Below are positions 43,209 through 53,700 of a DNA stretch of 64,000 nt, piece after piece. The first letter of the stretch is position 1; every line of letters begins with the position of its first letter. The stretch lies in NCBI GenBank assembly GCA_020796225.1, contig CM036771.1:30696703-30760702 (forward strand), written 5' to 3'. This DNA comes from Arion vulgaris. Lineage: Eukaryota > Mollusca > Gastropoda > Stylommatophora > Arionidae. The notes beneath the pieces were generated by a model. It was given only the letters and a program-made list of their open reading frames with translations, made no database searches and was not told the origin of the DNA. The position numbers and the translations under genes were made by a program.

Positions 43209-43735
43209 TTCTTTTTCACCATTCTTATTAGTATGAGAAAGTTACTAACATCCAAACAAATCACAAACAGGCTAAAAATGAGAATGATTAAATGCTATAT
43301 ATATCCTATATTAATGTATGGCTCGGAAACATGGACAATGAACAAGCAGTTAGAAGACAGAATTGATGCATTTGAGATGTGGATATATAGAAGAATAGGC
43401 AGAGTTTCATGGACAGAAAAACAGACAAATAAACAAGTTTTAGGAAAACTAGGCATGAAGAAACAATTATTAAGAGAAATAAAATTCAGACAAGTAAAGT
43501 ATTTTGGGCACATAAAAAGACATGACACCATGATAAAACATTTACTAGAGTGGAAAGTTGAGGGGGAAGAGCAAGAGGAAGACCGAGAGATAAGTGGGAG
43601 GGAAACTTAAGAAATGGACAGGTTACAGTCTGGCAGTGTGCAACACCAAGGAGAAAGACAGAGGATGCTGGAGATTCATTGCAGCCAACCTTCGATGTGG
43701 AGACGGCACCTGATGATGATGATTGTGATGTATAA
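43209..43735 (+). pseudogene. RTE-like LINE C-terminal region, 5' truncated
   Basis: The frame reads MRMIKCYIYPILMYGSETW, TMNKQLEDRIDAFEMW, IYRRIGRVSWTEKQTN, VLGKLGMKKQLLREIK and KYFGHIKRHDTMIKHLLEWK, then a basic GEEQEEDREIS stretch; a (GAT)n tail ends it near 43710-43722. It follows the family order Y..(I/L).YG.E.W......R..AFE.W..RR......W....TN..VL....K..L...I......YFGHI.R.......L. Frameshifts occur after about 43610. The catalytic RT core lies upstream in full-length elements and is missing. Confidence 0.8.
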
Positions 43736-43739
43736 ACAG

Positions 43740-43974
43740 TCTTTGCCAAGAACGTTTGTTTTACGTCACATCTTCAGTACCATTTGGTGCTCTGGTGCTT
43801 GTCCTTCGGCGACGTGTCCAATTTCAACCAGCGTTTATTGGGTTCGCTTTCCGTCAGCCTTTGTCTGTCCCCAGCCGACCTGCAAGACAGAACGTAGCAA
43901 ATTTCTTTCAGGGTAGCGATCCTTATACGACCTGCCCTCCCGGGTTGTTGAGCGTCAACTGTCCAGGTTGCCGG
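43740..43974. other. Left flank of the hAT insertion, unknown repeat
   Basis: C/T-rich sequence with no family that I recognise. It continues after the hAT element at 45584 as part of the same unit. Confidence 0.35.
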
Positions 43975-44092
43975 CAGGATTGCCAAATGTAAATCGGCTT
44001 TCAATGCTAGATTTTTTTTTTTAAATGCTAAAAATATTTTTTTAATGCTAGAATAAATGCCAAAACATATTTTACTTATCAATTGTGTTGTT

Positions 44093-45440
44093 TTAATTAC
44101 AGTTTGAAAGTATTTCATCGTAATTTGAGAAGTCAAACTGCACATCTTCTGAAGTGTTTGTTGGGTCATATGAGTCCATTGTTCCAATTTTGGCGGTAAC
44201 ATCTTTAGGTAATTCAAAGTTTTTGCAGCATATATTTTGCCTCTTTAATCCATATTTTACTGTAAGAATTGCTGAAAGCATCGGCAGCTGCATTTTGTTT
44301 TCTCATTTTATTTTTCACGAAATTCATGCTGCTGAATAACCTTTCCACTTCAGCATTAGAATTTGACAAAATTAATAAACTTTTGGAGAAAGTTGCAACT
44401 TCTTTGAAGGGGTTACCTCACGAAGAATCTGTATAATTGGAAACTTCAGATCAAAATCTCTCAGTGGTTGCAATATCAGTCCATTTAACTAAATGTATGC
44501 TGTTGTATTGAATCTCAATTGATGATTTCATTTCTTCATCAAAATTAGATAATTATAGCAGGGGAATAATGTTTCTTAATATGTATCAATATATTTTGTA
44601 CTGAGAACAAGCCTATATTCTTCAAAATATCAATGTTTTCTGGCAGACAATTATGCAGCTCTTTGTACAGGCTAATCAAAATATTGTATGCATTTTTTCG
44701 GATGTGAGTTACTTGAGAAGCTGGAATTTTGGGGCTAATTATCAATTCCCCAAGCCTTTTCTCAAATCTAGAACCCAGCTGTGGATTTGGATCCAGAAAT
44801 TCCTCATTGTTAGTGTTAGGATCAAGAGGATCAATGCTGCTTGTTGGCAGTACTAACATGTTAGTGTTAGGATCAAGAGGATCAATGCTGCTTGTTGGCA
44901 GTACTAACATGTTAGTGTTAGGATCAAGAAGATCAATACTGCTTGTTGGCAGTACTAACATGTTATCAATAGATGTAATAAGAAGAGATAGATCAGAAAG
45001 CAATTTTGTTTTATCAGAAATATTTGATTCAAAAAGTGTATTCACTTCTTGAACATGTTTTAGAATTGGATGCAAAAATAAAATATAAAACTCATTCTGA
45101 GGGTCGCAATACATGTCATACATTAAAGTGGCGATGTAACATTTGTCATTAGAACTTGCTAATTGAAAATGAGTCTTCAATTCAATCCACTGGCTTAAAA
45201 TTCTGCTGATTCAATTGCTAACCACCTGGTTGCACAAGAATTTAAGATCTTCAGTGGTTCCTTATCATTAATGCTCTGGTAAAGTTGACTGTAAGTAGTT
45301 TGTCTCAGTGAACTCTTAGAAAACAATTTATAAGTCTCACTTACCAAAAACTCTAAGTTTATTGGCACTGATGCAGGACAAGCATTACCCGGATCTCGCT
45401 GTAGTAAATTGTATGTATTTGTTCGTCTTGTTTTTGTCAA
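44093..45440 (-). pseudogene. hAT transposase, C-terminal two-thirds
   Basis: From 45440 downward the protein shows a SCATRWLAIESA motif, then in another frame RILSQWIELKTHFQLA, ATLMYDMYCDPQNEFYILFL, PILKHVQEVN.LF, and ELIISPKIP. It ends in the dimerisation region (LSNSNAEVERLFSSMNFVKN, KMRKQ) and LTVKYGLKRQN.CCKNF. The pattern fits hAT transposases of the group often annotated as uncharacterised zinc-finger proteins. At least three one-base shifts break it, and the N-terminal BED/zinc-finger part is missing. A 17-residue in-frame repeat is inserted in the middle. Confidence 0.88.
44808..44965. repeat. 51-bp in-frame repeat inside transposase, 3 copies
   Basis: Three tandem copies of TAGTGTTAGGATCAAGAGGA, TCAATGCTGCTTGTTGGCAG, TACTAACATGT. 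On the minus strand they encode NMLVLPTSSIDPLDPNT three times (the third has LLDP). The period is a multiple of three, so the reading frame survives. Confidence 0.92.
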
Positions 45441-45583
45441 TTTTCTGATTCATGGACCAAACTAAAAGAAATGCTAAAATGCTAACTCATTTTTTTAAAT
45501 GTTAGATTTCCTGTTAGATGCTAGATCCAAATTTTTAATGCAAAAAATAATGCCAGATCTAGCATTACAAATTGGCAACACTG

Positions 45584-46240
45584 GTTACCGGTCTTATTTT
45601 GGACTACTTGGTTTTCCTACGGTCCAGAGTTTTGTGTACGGTTTGCTCCGCTAGCTTTCGATTGTCCCCAATCTAACTACAAGGCAGTAGTAGTTCCCTG
45701 CGAGGGGAAACGCGAACTGGATTCAAGTTTCTGCTGGGCTTTCCAGTTTTTCTGCACATTTGGGTGGTCCTCTCACCCCTACGCTTGCTTTGGTGCCTGC
45801 CCACCGCGTCTATCTGCTCCCACCGCGCTCACATTCACAATGCCTCTGGGCTGTCCGGACATGGAGCTCAACTCGGGCCCCCACATCAGGGCTCCGAGTT
45901 TCACCCATGTGGGCCCACTTGCAACTCAACTCGGGTACCGGCACCTATGGGCTCCGAGTTTCATGATGCACCTCTCATCCCATTTTTTTTATTTGTTCGA
46001 GCCCCCACCTACGGACTCCGAGTTTCGCCTGACGTGGACCCACGACTCTTCTCTGGATGCGCACCTCATCCCTTGATGTTTTTCCGTTCAGCTTTTCCCA
46101 CCGGCCGGGAGAGACGTGCATTAACAGTCACTCTGGGATTCCGCTCGTCTGTGTTTCGAGCGGATCTCATCCATCGTAACTACGTCTGCATCGCTACTTA
46201 TACCAGTGTAGCTCTACCACGATCCAGACACGCTTAGCCA
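45584..46240 (+). other. Unknown element interior with degenerate ELNSGP motif
   Basis: Plus-strand frames of 60-157 codons overlap here. One, from 45840, reads MPLGCPDMELNSGPHIRAPS. DMELNSGP resembles the D-x-E-x-N-P-G-P signature found near the N-terminus of many LINE proteins and in 2A peptides, but the first Pro is Ser, so ribosome skipping is unlikely. An imperfect triplicate of GGGCTCCGAGTTTCA occurs at 45890-46025. The frames shift repeatedly. Most likely a decayed retroelement 5' region. Confidence 0.3.
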
Positions 46241-46364
46241 GACAGGAACCAATGTCTGTTACCAGGGTCAGTACATGAAGGTGGGTAGGATCTTGATTAG
46301 TGCCAGCTCACTAATCCTGGTGCGACGTTGTCTCTATGCGCATTTGACCCCGCGTTGTATTAAC

Positions 46365-46535
46365 TGTATCGGAGTAACACTGGTCTTTGAGGCGCACTGT
46401 CTGTTGGTAATCTGCTTATGTGACTGAACCATTTAATTTGTTGTTTCTTTATTAAGTTCAGTACTGATGTTGTACCCACTTTTTAACCTGATGTCTTCAT
46501 TTCTAAACCGGTCTCTTCTTGATACTTCCAGCATT
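46365..46535 (-). pseudogene. LINE tail fragment (SRRDRFRNEDIR type)
   Basis: The minus strand gives LEVSRRDRFRNEDIRLKSGY, NISTELNKETTN, a stop, then MVQSHKQITNRQCA. It is a second copy of the fragment at 5265-5435. It abuts a Penelope-type terminal motif at 46538. Confidence 0.55.
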
Positions 46536-46537
46536 TG

Positions 46538-46571
46538 CTTGATAAAGGCCTTGTTGGTCGAAACGTTGCTG
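46538..46571 (+). repeat. Penelope-type terminal motif
   Basis: CTTGATAAAGGCC, TTGTT, GGTCGAAACGTTGCTG: a GGCC/GGTC stem between GATAAA and GAAAC. It differs from the motif at 62298-62331 by one loop base. Confidence 0.6.
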
Positions 46572-46581
46572 TTTTTTTCTC

Positions 46582-46724
46582 CAGAATGTGTATAGATCCA
46601 GTACTACAGCAAACACAGGAATCTAAAAAGTGTCATGGTATTATCCGTCAGAATGTCTGGAGATCAAGTGCTACAGCAAACACATGAATCTAAGAAGAGT
46701 CATGGTACTCGTTCTCTAGAATGA
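46582..46724. repeat. About 75-bp direct duplication
   Basis: AGAATGT(G/C)T...AGATC(C/A)AGT(A/G)CTACAGCAAACACA(G/T)GAATCTAA(A/G)AAG occurs twice, diverged. Confidence 0.7.
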
Positions 46725-46859
46725 TCCAACATTGAATGGGATGTATAAAATACAGGATGTCGAATCTCGAATAATCTCGACTAAATAGATAATAAAACAA
46801 AATCATCATCAACATCAGAAAAGAGTCACTAACATCAACAGAATAAATAAAGTTCGGGT

Positions 46860-47170
46860 AGAATATTGCTTGAATGATGTTGAGAAACAAAAATGAAGTG
46901 TTTCGGCTACTTACAAAAGAATGCAACTGAACTCTACAGTATACACAGTCTTCTACAACAGAACGTCAAGAAAAAAGGTGAGAGGAAGGCCACGAAAAAG
47001 ATGGTTAGATGGCACAGCAGAATCCTGTCAAGGAGCAAAAATAACTATCACCCAAGCCACTAGAACAGCGCAAGAGAAAAAACAGAAAACCAACGACACT
47101 AGGCAACAAACCCGGTGGCAGTGTGACGATATAAGAAATAACAAGATCGATACCTACATTCATAGATAGA
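46860..47170 (+). pseudogene. LINE C-terminal fragment (RGRPRKRWLD)
   Basis: MKCFGYLQKNATELYS then KKVRGRPRKRWLDGTAESC and a polar tail. The F(G)(Y/H)L......R...G...RGRPRKRW.D block is the last conserved part of many LINE proteins. The frame changes between the two halves. Confidence 0.6.
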
Positions 47171-47373
47171 TTAGATAATATGAGAAATAAATAAATGCTA
47201 AGAAATTAATCAAATAAAAATGATCACTATGTTCGATATTAATTACTTTCAACATTTCATTAGAAAATGACACAATCTATGCTTTCAATATTTTCTAATT
47301 ACACAATTTATTCTCTTCTGTTTATTATCAACATTAAAAATTCATTCAAAAATAAACATTCGCTAAATATTTG

Positions 47374-47475
47374 ATTTAGAGCATAGATTCCCAAACTTTC
47401 CCGTGCCAGCGCCCTTTGCAAGATATAAATTTTGTAACGCCCCCTCCCCAATCCCCCTTCCAAATTTCAATATTT
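47374..47475 (+). mobile_element. hAT-like MITE, left-end fragment
   Basis: GCATAGATTCCCAAACTTTC, CCAGCGCCCTTTGCA and ATATAAATTTTGTAACGCCC match the left 90 bp of the MITE at 4679-5095. The right end is missing. Confidence 0.6.
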
Positions 47476-47514
47476 TCTACATTGAAGCCGTTTGAAGTAC
47501 ATAGCAACTAAATA

Positions 47515-47745
47515 TGGGTCCAAGGATTGACTTCAATGCAGCGGTTTTCCCATATGGTTCCGCACCTGTCGACAGAGATGACATAAAATCTGCCAAGATC
47601 ATTGCACAAAGCACAAACTCCGTAGCTCCTGCAACAATCCTAGGGATTTCATGAAAAAATTGCACATGTATCTCGGTCCGGATTCAAAACCACAACCTTC
47701 AGTACGACAGATAAGCGACTTAACAACGTGGCAATTGAGATCTCA
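47515..47745 (-). repeat. SINE-1 copy whose tRNA-like head enters the array
   Basis: From right to left on the minus strand: TTGCCACGTTGTTAAGTCGC (A-box-like), TTATCTGTCGTACTGAAGGT, TGTGGTTTTGAATCCGGACC (B-box-like), then the SINE-1 body (GCAATTTTTTCATGAAATCC, GGAGTTTGTGCTTTGTGCAA, CCATATGGGAAAACC) ending with CAATCCTTGGACC. Its 5' head continues without a break into the 55-bp array, whose unit is this head segment. Confidence 0.75.
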
Positions 47746-50700
47746 CACAACCTTCAGTACGACAGATAAGCGACTTAACAACTTGGCAATTGAGATCTCA
47801 CACAACCTTCAGTACGACAGATAAGCGACTTAACAACTTGACAATTGAGATCTCACACAACCTTCAGTACGACAGATAAGCGACTTAACAACTTGACAAT
47901 TGAGATCTCACACAACCTTCAGTACGACAGATAAGCGACTTAACAACTTGACAATTGAGATCTCACACAACCTTCAGTACGACAGATAAGCGAGTTAACA
48001 ACTTGACAATTGAGATCTCACACAACCTTCAGTACGACAGATAAGCGACTTAACAACTTGACAATTGAGATCTCACACAACCTTCAGTACGACAGATAAG
48101 CGAGTTAACAACTTGACAATTGAGATCTCACACAACCTTCAGTACGACAGATAAGCGACTTAACAACTTGGCGAATTGAGATCTCACACAACCTTCAGTA
48201 CGACAGATAAGCGAGTTAACAACTTGACAATTGAGATCTCACACAACCTTCAGTACGACAGATAAGCGACTTAACAACTTGACAATTGAGATCTCACACA
48301 ACCTTCAGTACGACAGATAAGCGACTTAACAACTTGACAATTGAGATCTCACAACCTTCAGTACGACAGATAAGCGAGTTAACAACTTGACAATTGAGAT
48401 CTCACACAACCTTCAGTACGACAGATAAGCGACTTAACAACTTGACAATTGAGATCTCACACAACCTTCAGTACGACAGATAAGCGACTTAACAACTTGA
48501 CAATTGAGATCTCACACAACCTTCAGTACGACAGATAAGCGACTTAACAACTTGACAATTGAGATCTCACAACCTTCAGTACGACAGATAAGCGACTTAA
48601 CAACTTGGCAATTGAGATCTCACAACCTTCAGTACGACAGATAAGCGACTTAACAACTTGGCAATTGAGATCTCACACAACCTTCAGTACGACAGATAAG
48701 CGACTTAACAACTTGGCAATTGAGATCTCACACAACCTTCAGTACGACAGATAAGCGACTTAACAACTTGACAATTGAGATCTCACACAACCTTCCAGTA
48801 CGACAGATAAGCGACTTAACAACTTGACAATTGAGATCTCACACAACCTTCAGTACGACAGATAAGCGACTTAACAACTTGACAATTGAGATCTCACACA
48901 ACCTTCAGTACGACAGATAAGCGAGTTAACAACTGACAATGAGATCTCACACAACCTTCAGTACGACAGATAAGCGACTTAACAACTTGACAATTGAGAT
49001 CTCACACAACCTTCAGTACGACAGATAAGCGAGTTAACAACTTGACAATTGAGATCTCACACAACCTTCAGTACGACAGATAAGCGACTTAACAACTTGA
49101 CAATTGAGATCTCACACAACCTTCAGTACGACAGATAAGCGAGTTAACAACTTGACAATTGAGATCTCACACAACCTTCAGTACGACAGATAAGCGACTT
49201 AACAACTTGACAATTGAGATCTCACAACCTTCAGTACGACAGATAAGCGACTTAACAACTTGGCAATTGAGATCTCACAACCTTCAGTACGACAGATAAG
49301 CGACTTAACAACCTGGCAGTTGAGATCTCACAACCTTCAGTACGACAGATAAGCGACTTAACAACCTGGCAATTGAGATCTCACAACCTTCAGTACGACA
49401 GATAAGCGACTTAACAACTTGGCATTGAGATCTCACAACCTTCAGTACGACAGATAAGCGACTTAACAACATGACAATTGAGATCTCACAACCTTCAGTA
49501 CGACAGATAAGCGACTTAACAACTTGACAATTGAGATCTCACAACCTTCAGTACGACAGATAAGCGAGTTAACAACTTGGCAATTGAGATCTCACACAAC
49601 CTTCAGTACGACAGATAAGCGACTTAACAACTTGACAATTGAGATCTCACACAACCTTCAGTACGACAGATAAGCGACTTAACAACTTTACAATTGAGAT
49701 CTCACACAACCTTCAGTACGACAGATAAGCAACTTAACAACTTGGCAATTGAGATCTCACACAACCTTCAGTACAACAGATAAGCAACTTAACAACTTGA
49801 CAATTGAGATCTCACACAACCTTCAGTACGACAGATAAGCAACCTAACAACTTGGCAATTGAGATCTCACACAACCTTCAGTACAACAGATAAGCAACTT
49901 AACAACTTGACAATTGAGATCTCACACAACCTTCAGTACGACAGATAAGCAACTTAACAACTTGGCAATTGAGATCTCACACAACCTTCAGTACAACAGA
50001 TAAGCAACTTAAGAACTTGACAATTGAGATCTCACACAACCTTCAGTACGACAGATAAGCGACTTAACAACTTGACAATTGAGATCTCACACAACCTTCA
50101 GTACGACAGATAAGCAACTTAACAACTTGACAATTGAGATCTCACACAACCTTCAGTACGACAGATAAGCAACTTAACAACTTCTCACCATTGAGATCTC
50201 ACACAACCTTCAGTACGACAGATAAGCGAGTTAACAACTTGGCAATTGAGATCTCACACAACCTTCAGTACGACAGATAAGCGACTTAACAACTTGACAA
50301 TTGAGATCTCACAACCTTCAGTACGATAGATAAGCGACTTAACAACTTGACAATTGAGATCTCACACAACCTTCAGTACGACAGATAAACGACTTAACAA
50401 CTTGACAATTGAGATCTCACACAACCTTCAGTACGACAGATAAGCGACTTAACAACTTGACAATTGAGATCTCACACAACCTTCAGTACGACAGATAAGC
50501 AACTTAACAACTTGGCAATTGAGATCTCACACAACCTTCAGTACAACAGATAAGCAACTTAACAACTTGACAATTGAGATCTCACAACCTTCAGTACGAC
50601 AGATAAGCGAGTTAACAACTTGGCAATTGAGATCTCACACAACCTTCAGTACGACAGATAAGCGAGTTAACAACTTGACAATTGAGATCTCACACAACCT

Positions 50701-53700
50701 TCAGTACGACAGATAAGCGACTTAACAACTTGACAATTGAGATCTCACACAACCTTCAGTACGACAGATAAGCGAGTTAACAACTTGACAAGTGAGATCT
50801 CTACAACCTTCAGTACGACAGATAAGCGACTTAACAACTTGACAATTGAGATCTCACAACCTTCAGTACGACAGATAAGCGACTTAACAACTTGGCAATT
50901 GAGATCTCACACAACCTTCAGTACGACAGATAAGCGAGTTAACAACTTGACAATTGAGATCTCTCACAACCTTCAGTACGACAGATAAGCGACTTAACAA
51001 CTTGACAATTGAGATCTCACAACCTTCAGTACGACAGATAAGCGACTTAACAACTTGACAATCTGATCTACAATCTTCAGTACGACAGATAAGCGACTTA
51101 ACAACTGGGCATTGAGATCTCACACAACCTTCAGTACGACAGATAAGCGACTTAACAACTTGACAATTGAGATCTCACAACCTTCAGTACGACAGATAAG
51201 CGACTTAACAACTTGACAGGTTGAGATCTCACAACCTTCAGTACGACAGATAAGCGACTTAACAACCTGGCAATTGAGATCTCACACAACATTCAGTACG
51301 ACAGATAAGCGAGTTAACAACTGACAATTGAGATCTCACAACCTTCAGTACGACAGATAAGCGACTTAACATCTTGACAATTGAGATCTCACACAACCTT
51401 CAGTACGATAGATAAGCGACTTAACAACTGACAATTGAGATCTCACAACCTTCAGTACGACAGATAAGCGACTTAACAACTTGGCAATTGAGATCTCACA
51501 CAACCTTCAGTACGACAGATAAGCGACTTAACAACTGACAATTGAGATCTCACAACCTTCAGTACGACAGATAAGCGACTTAACAACTTGACAATTGAGA
51601 TCTCACAACCTTCAGTATGACAGATAAGCGACTTAACAACTGACAATTGAGATCTCACAACCTTCAGTACGACGATAAGCGACTTAACAACTTGACAGTG
51701 AGATCTCACACAACCTTCAGTATGACAGATAAGCGAGTTAACAACTTGACAATTGAGATCTCACAACCTTCAGTACGACAGATAAGCGACTTAACAACTT
51801 GACAATTGAGAACTCACAACCTTCAGTACGACAGATAAGCGACTTAACAACTTGACAATTGAGATCTCACAACCTTCAGTACGACAGATAAGCGACTTAA
51901 CAACTTGACAATTGAGATCTCACAACCTTCAGTACGACAGATAAGCGACTTAACAACTTGGCAATTGAGATCTCACACAACCTTCAGTACGACAGATAAG
52001 CGACCTAACAACTTGACAATTGAGATCTCACAACCTTCAGTACGACAGATAAGCAACTTAACAACTTGGCAATTGAGATCTCACAACCTTCAGTACGACA
52101 GATAAGCGACTTAACAACTTGACAATTGAGATCTCACAACCTTCAGTACGACAGATAAGCGACTTAACAACTTGACAATTGAGATCTCACAACCTTCAGT
52201 ACGACAGATAAGCGACTTAACAACTTGACAATTGAGATCTCACACAACCTTCAGTACGACAGATAAACGACTTAACAACTTGACAATTGAGATCTCCACA
52301 ACCTTCAGTACGACAGATAAGCGACTTAACAACTTCTCACCATTGAGATCTCACACAACCTTCAGTACGACAGATAAACGACCTAACAACTTGACAATTG
52401 AGATCTCACACAACCTTCAGTACGACAGATAAGCGAGTTAACAACTTGGCAATTGAGATCTCACACAACCTTAAGTACGACAGATAAACGACCTAACAAC
52501 TTGACAATTGAGATCTCACACAACCTTCAGTACGACAGATAAGCGAGTTAACAACTTGGCAATTGAGATCTCACAACCTTCAGTACGACAGATAAGCGAC
52601 TTAACAACTTGACAATTGAGATCTCACAACCTTCAGTACGACAGATAAGCGACTTAACAACTTGACAATTGAGATCTCACACAACCTTCAGTACGACAGA
52701 TAAGCGACTTAACAACTTGGCAATTGAGATCTCACAACCTTCAGTACGACAGATAAGCGACTTAACAACTTGACAATTGAGATCTCACAACCTTCAGTAC
52801 GACAGATAAACGAGTTAACAACTTTACAATTGAGATCTCACAACCTTCAGTACGACAGATAAGCGAGTTAACAACTTGGCAATTGAGATCTCACACAACC
52901 TTCAGTACGACAGATAAACGACCTAACAACTTGGCAATTGAGATCTCACACAACCTTCAGTACGACAGATAAGCAACCTAACAACTTGGCAATTGAGATC
53001 TCACACAACCTTCAGTACGACAGATAAGCGACTTAACAACTTGACAATTGAGATCTCACAACCTTCAGTACGACAGATAAGCGACTTAACAACTTGACAA
53101 TTGAGATCTCACAACCTTCAGTACGACAGATAAGCGAGTTAACAACTTGACAATTGAGATCTCACACAACCTTCAGTACGACAGATAAGCGACTTAACAA
53201 CTTGGCAATTGAGATCTCACAACCTTCAGTACGACAGATAAGCGAGTTAACAACTTGACAATTGAGATCTCACAACCTTCAGTACGACAGATAAGCGACT
53301 TAACAACGGTGAGATCTCACACAACCTTCAGTACGACAGATAAGCGACTTAACAACTTGACAATTGAGATCTCACACAACCTTCAGTACGACAGATAAGC
53401 GACTTAACAACTTGACAATTGAGATCTCACACAACCTTAGTACGACAGATAAGCGACTTAACAACTTGACAATTGAGATCTCACACAACCTTCAGTACGA
53501 CAGATAAGCGAGTTAACAACTTGACAATTGAGATCTCACACAACCTTCAGTACGACAGATAAGCGACCTAACAACTTGACAATTGAGATCTCACACAACC
53601 TTCAGTACGACAGATAAGCGAGTTAACAACTTGACAATTGAGATCTCACACAACCTTCAGTACGACAGATAAGCGACTTAACAACTTGACAATTGAGATC

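Larger units (their letters stand above)
43975..45583 (-). mobile_element. hAT transposon with decayed transposase, 1,609 bp
   Basis: The left end CAGGATTGCCAAATGTAA and the right end (inward) CAGTGTTGCCAATTTGTAAT are inverted repeats; both have AATGCTAGA further in. The flanking octamers GTTGCCGG (43967-43974) and GTTACCGG (45584-45591) match at 7 of 8 bases. The interior encodes a hAT transposase on the minus strand. Confidence 0.9.
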
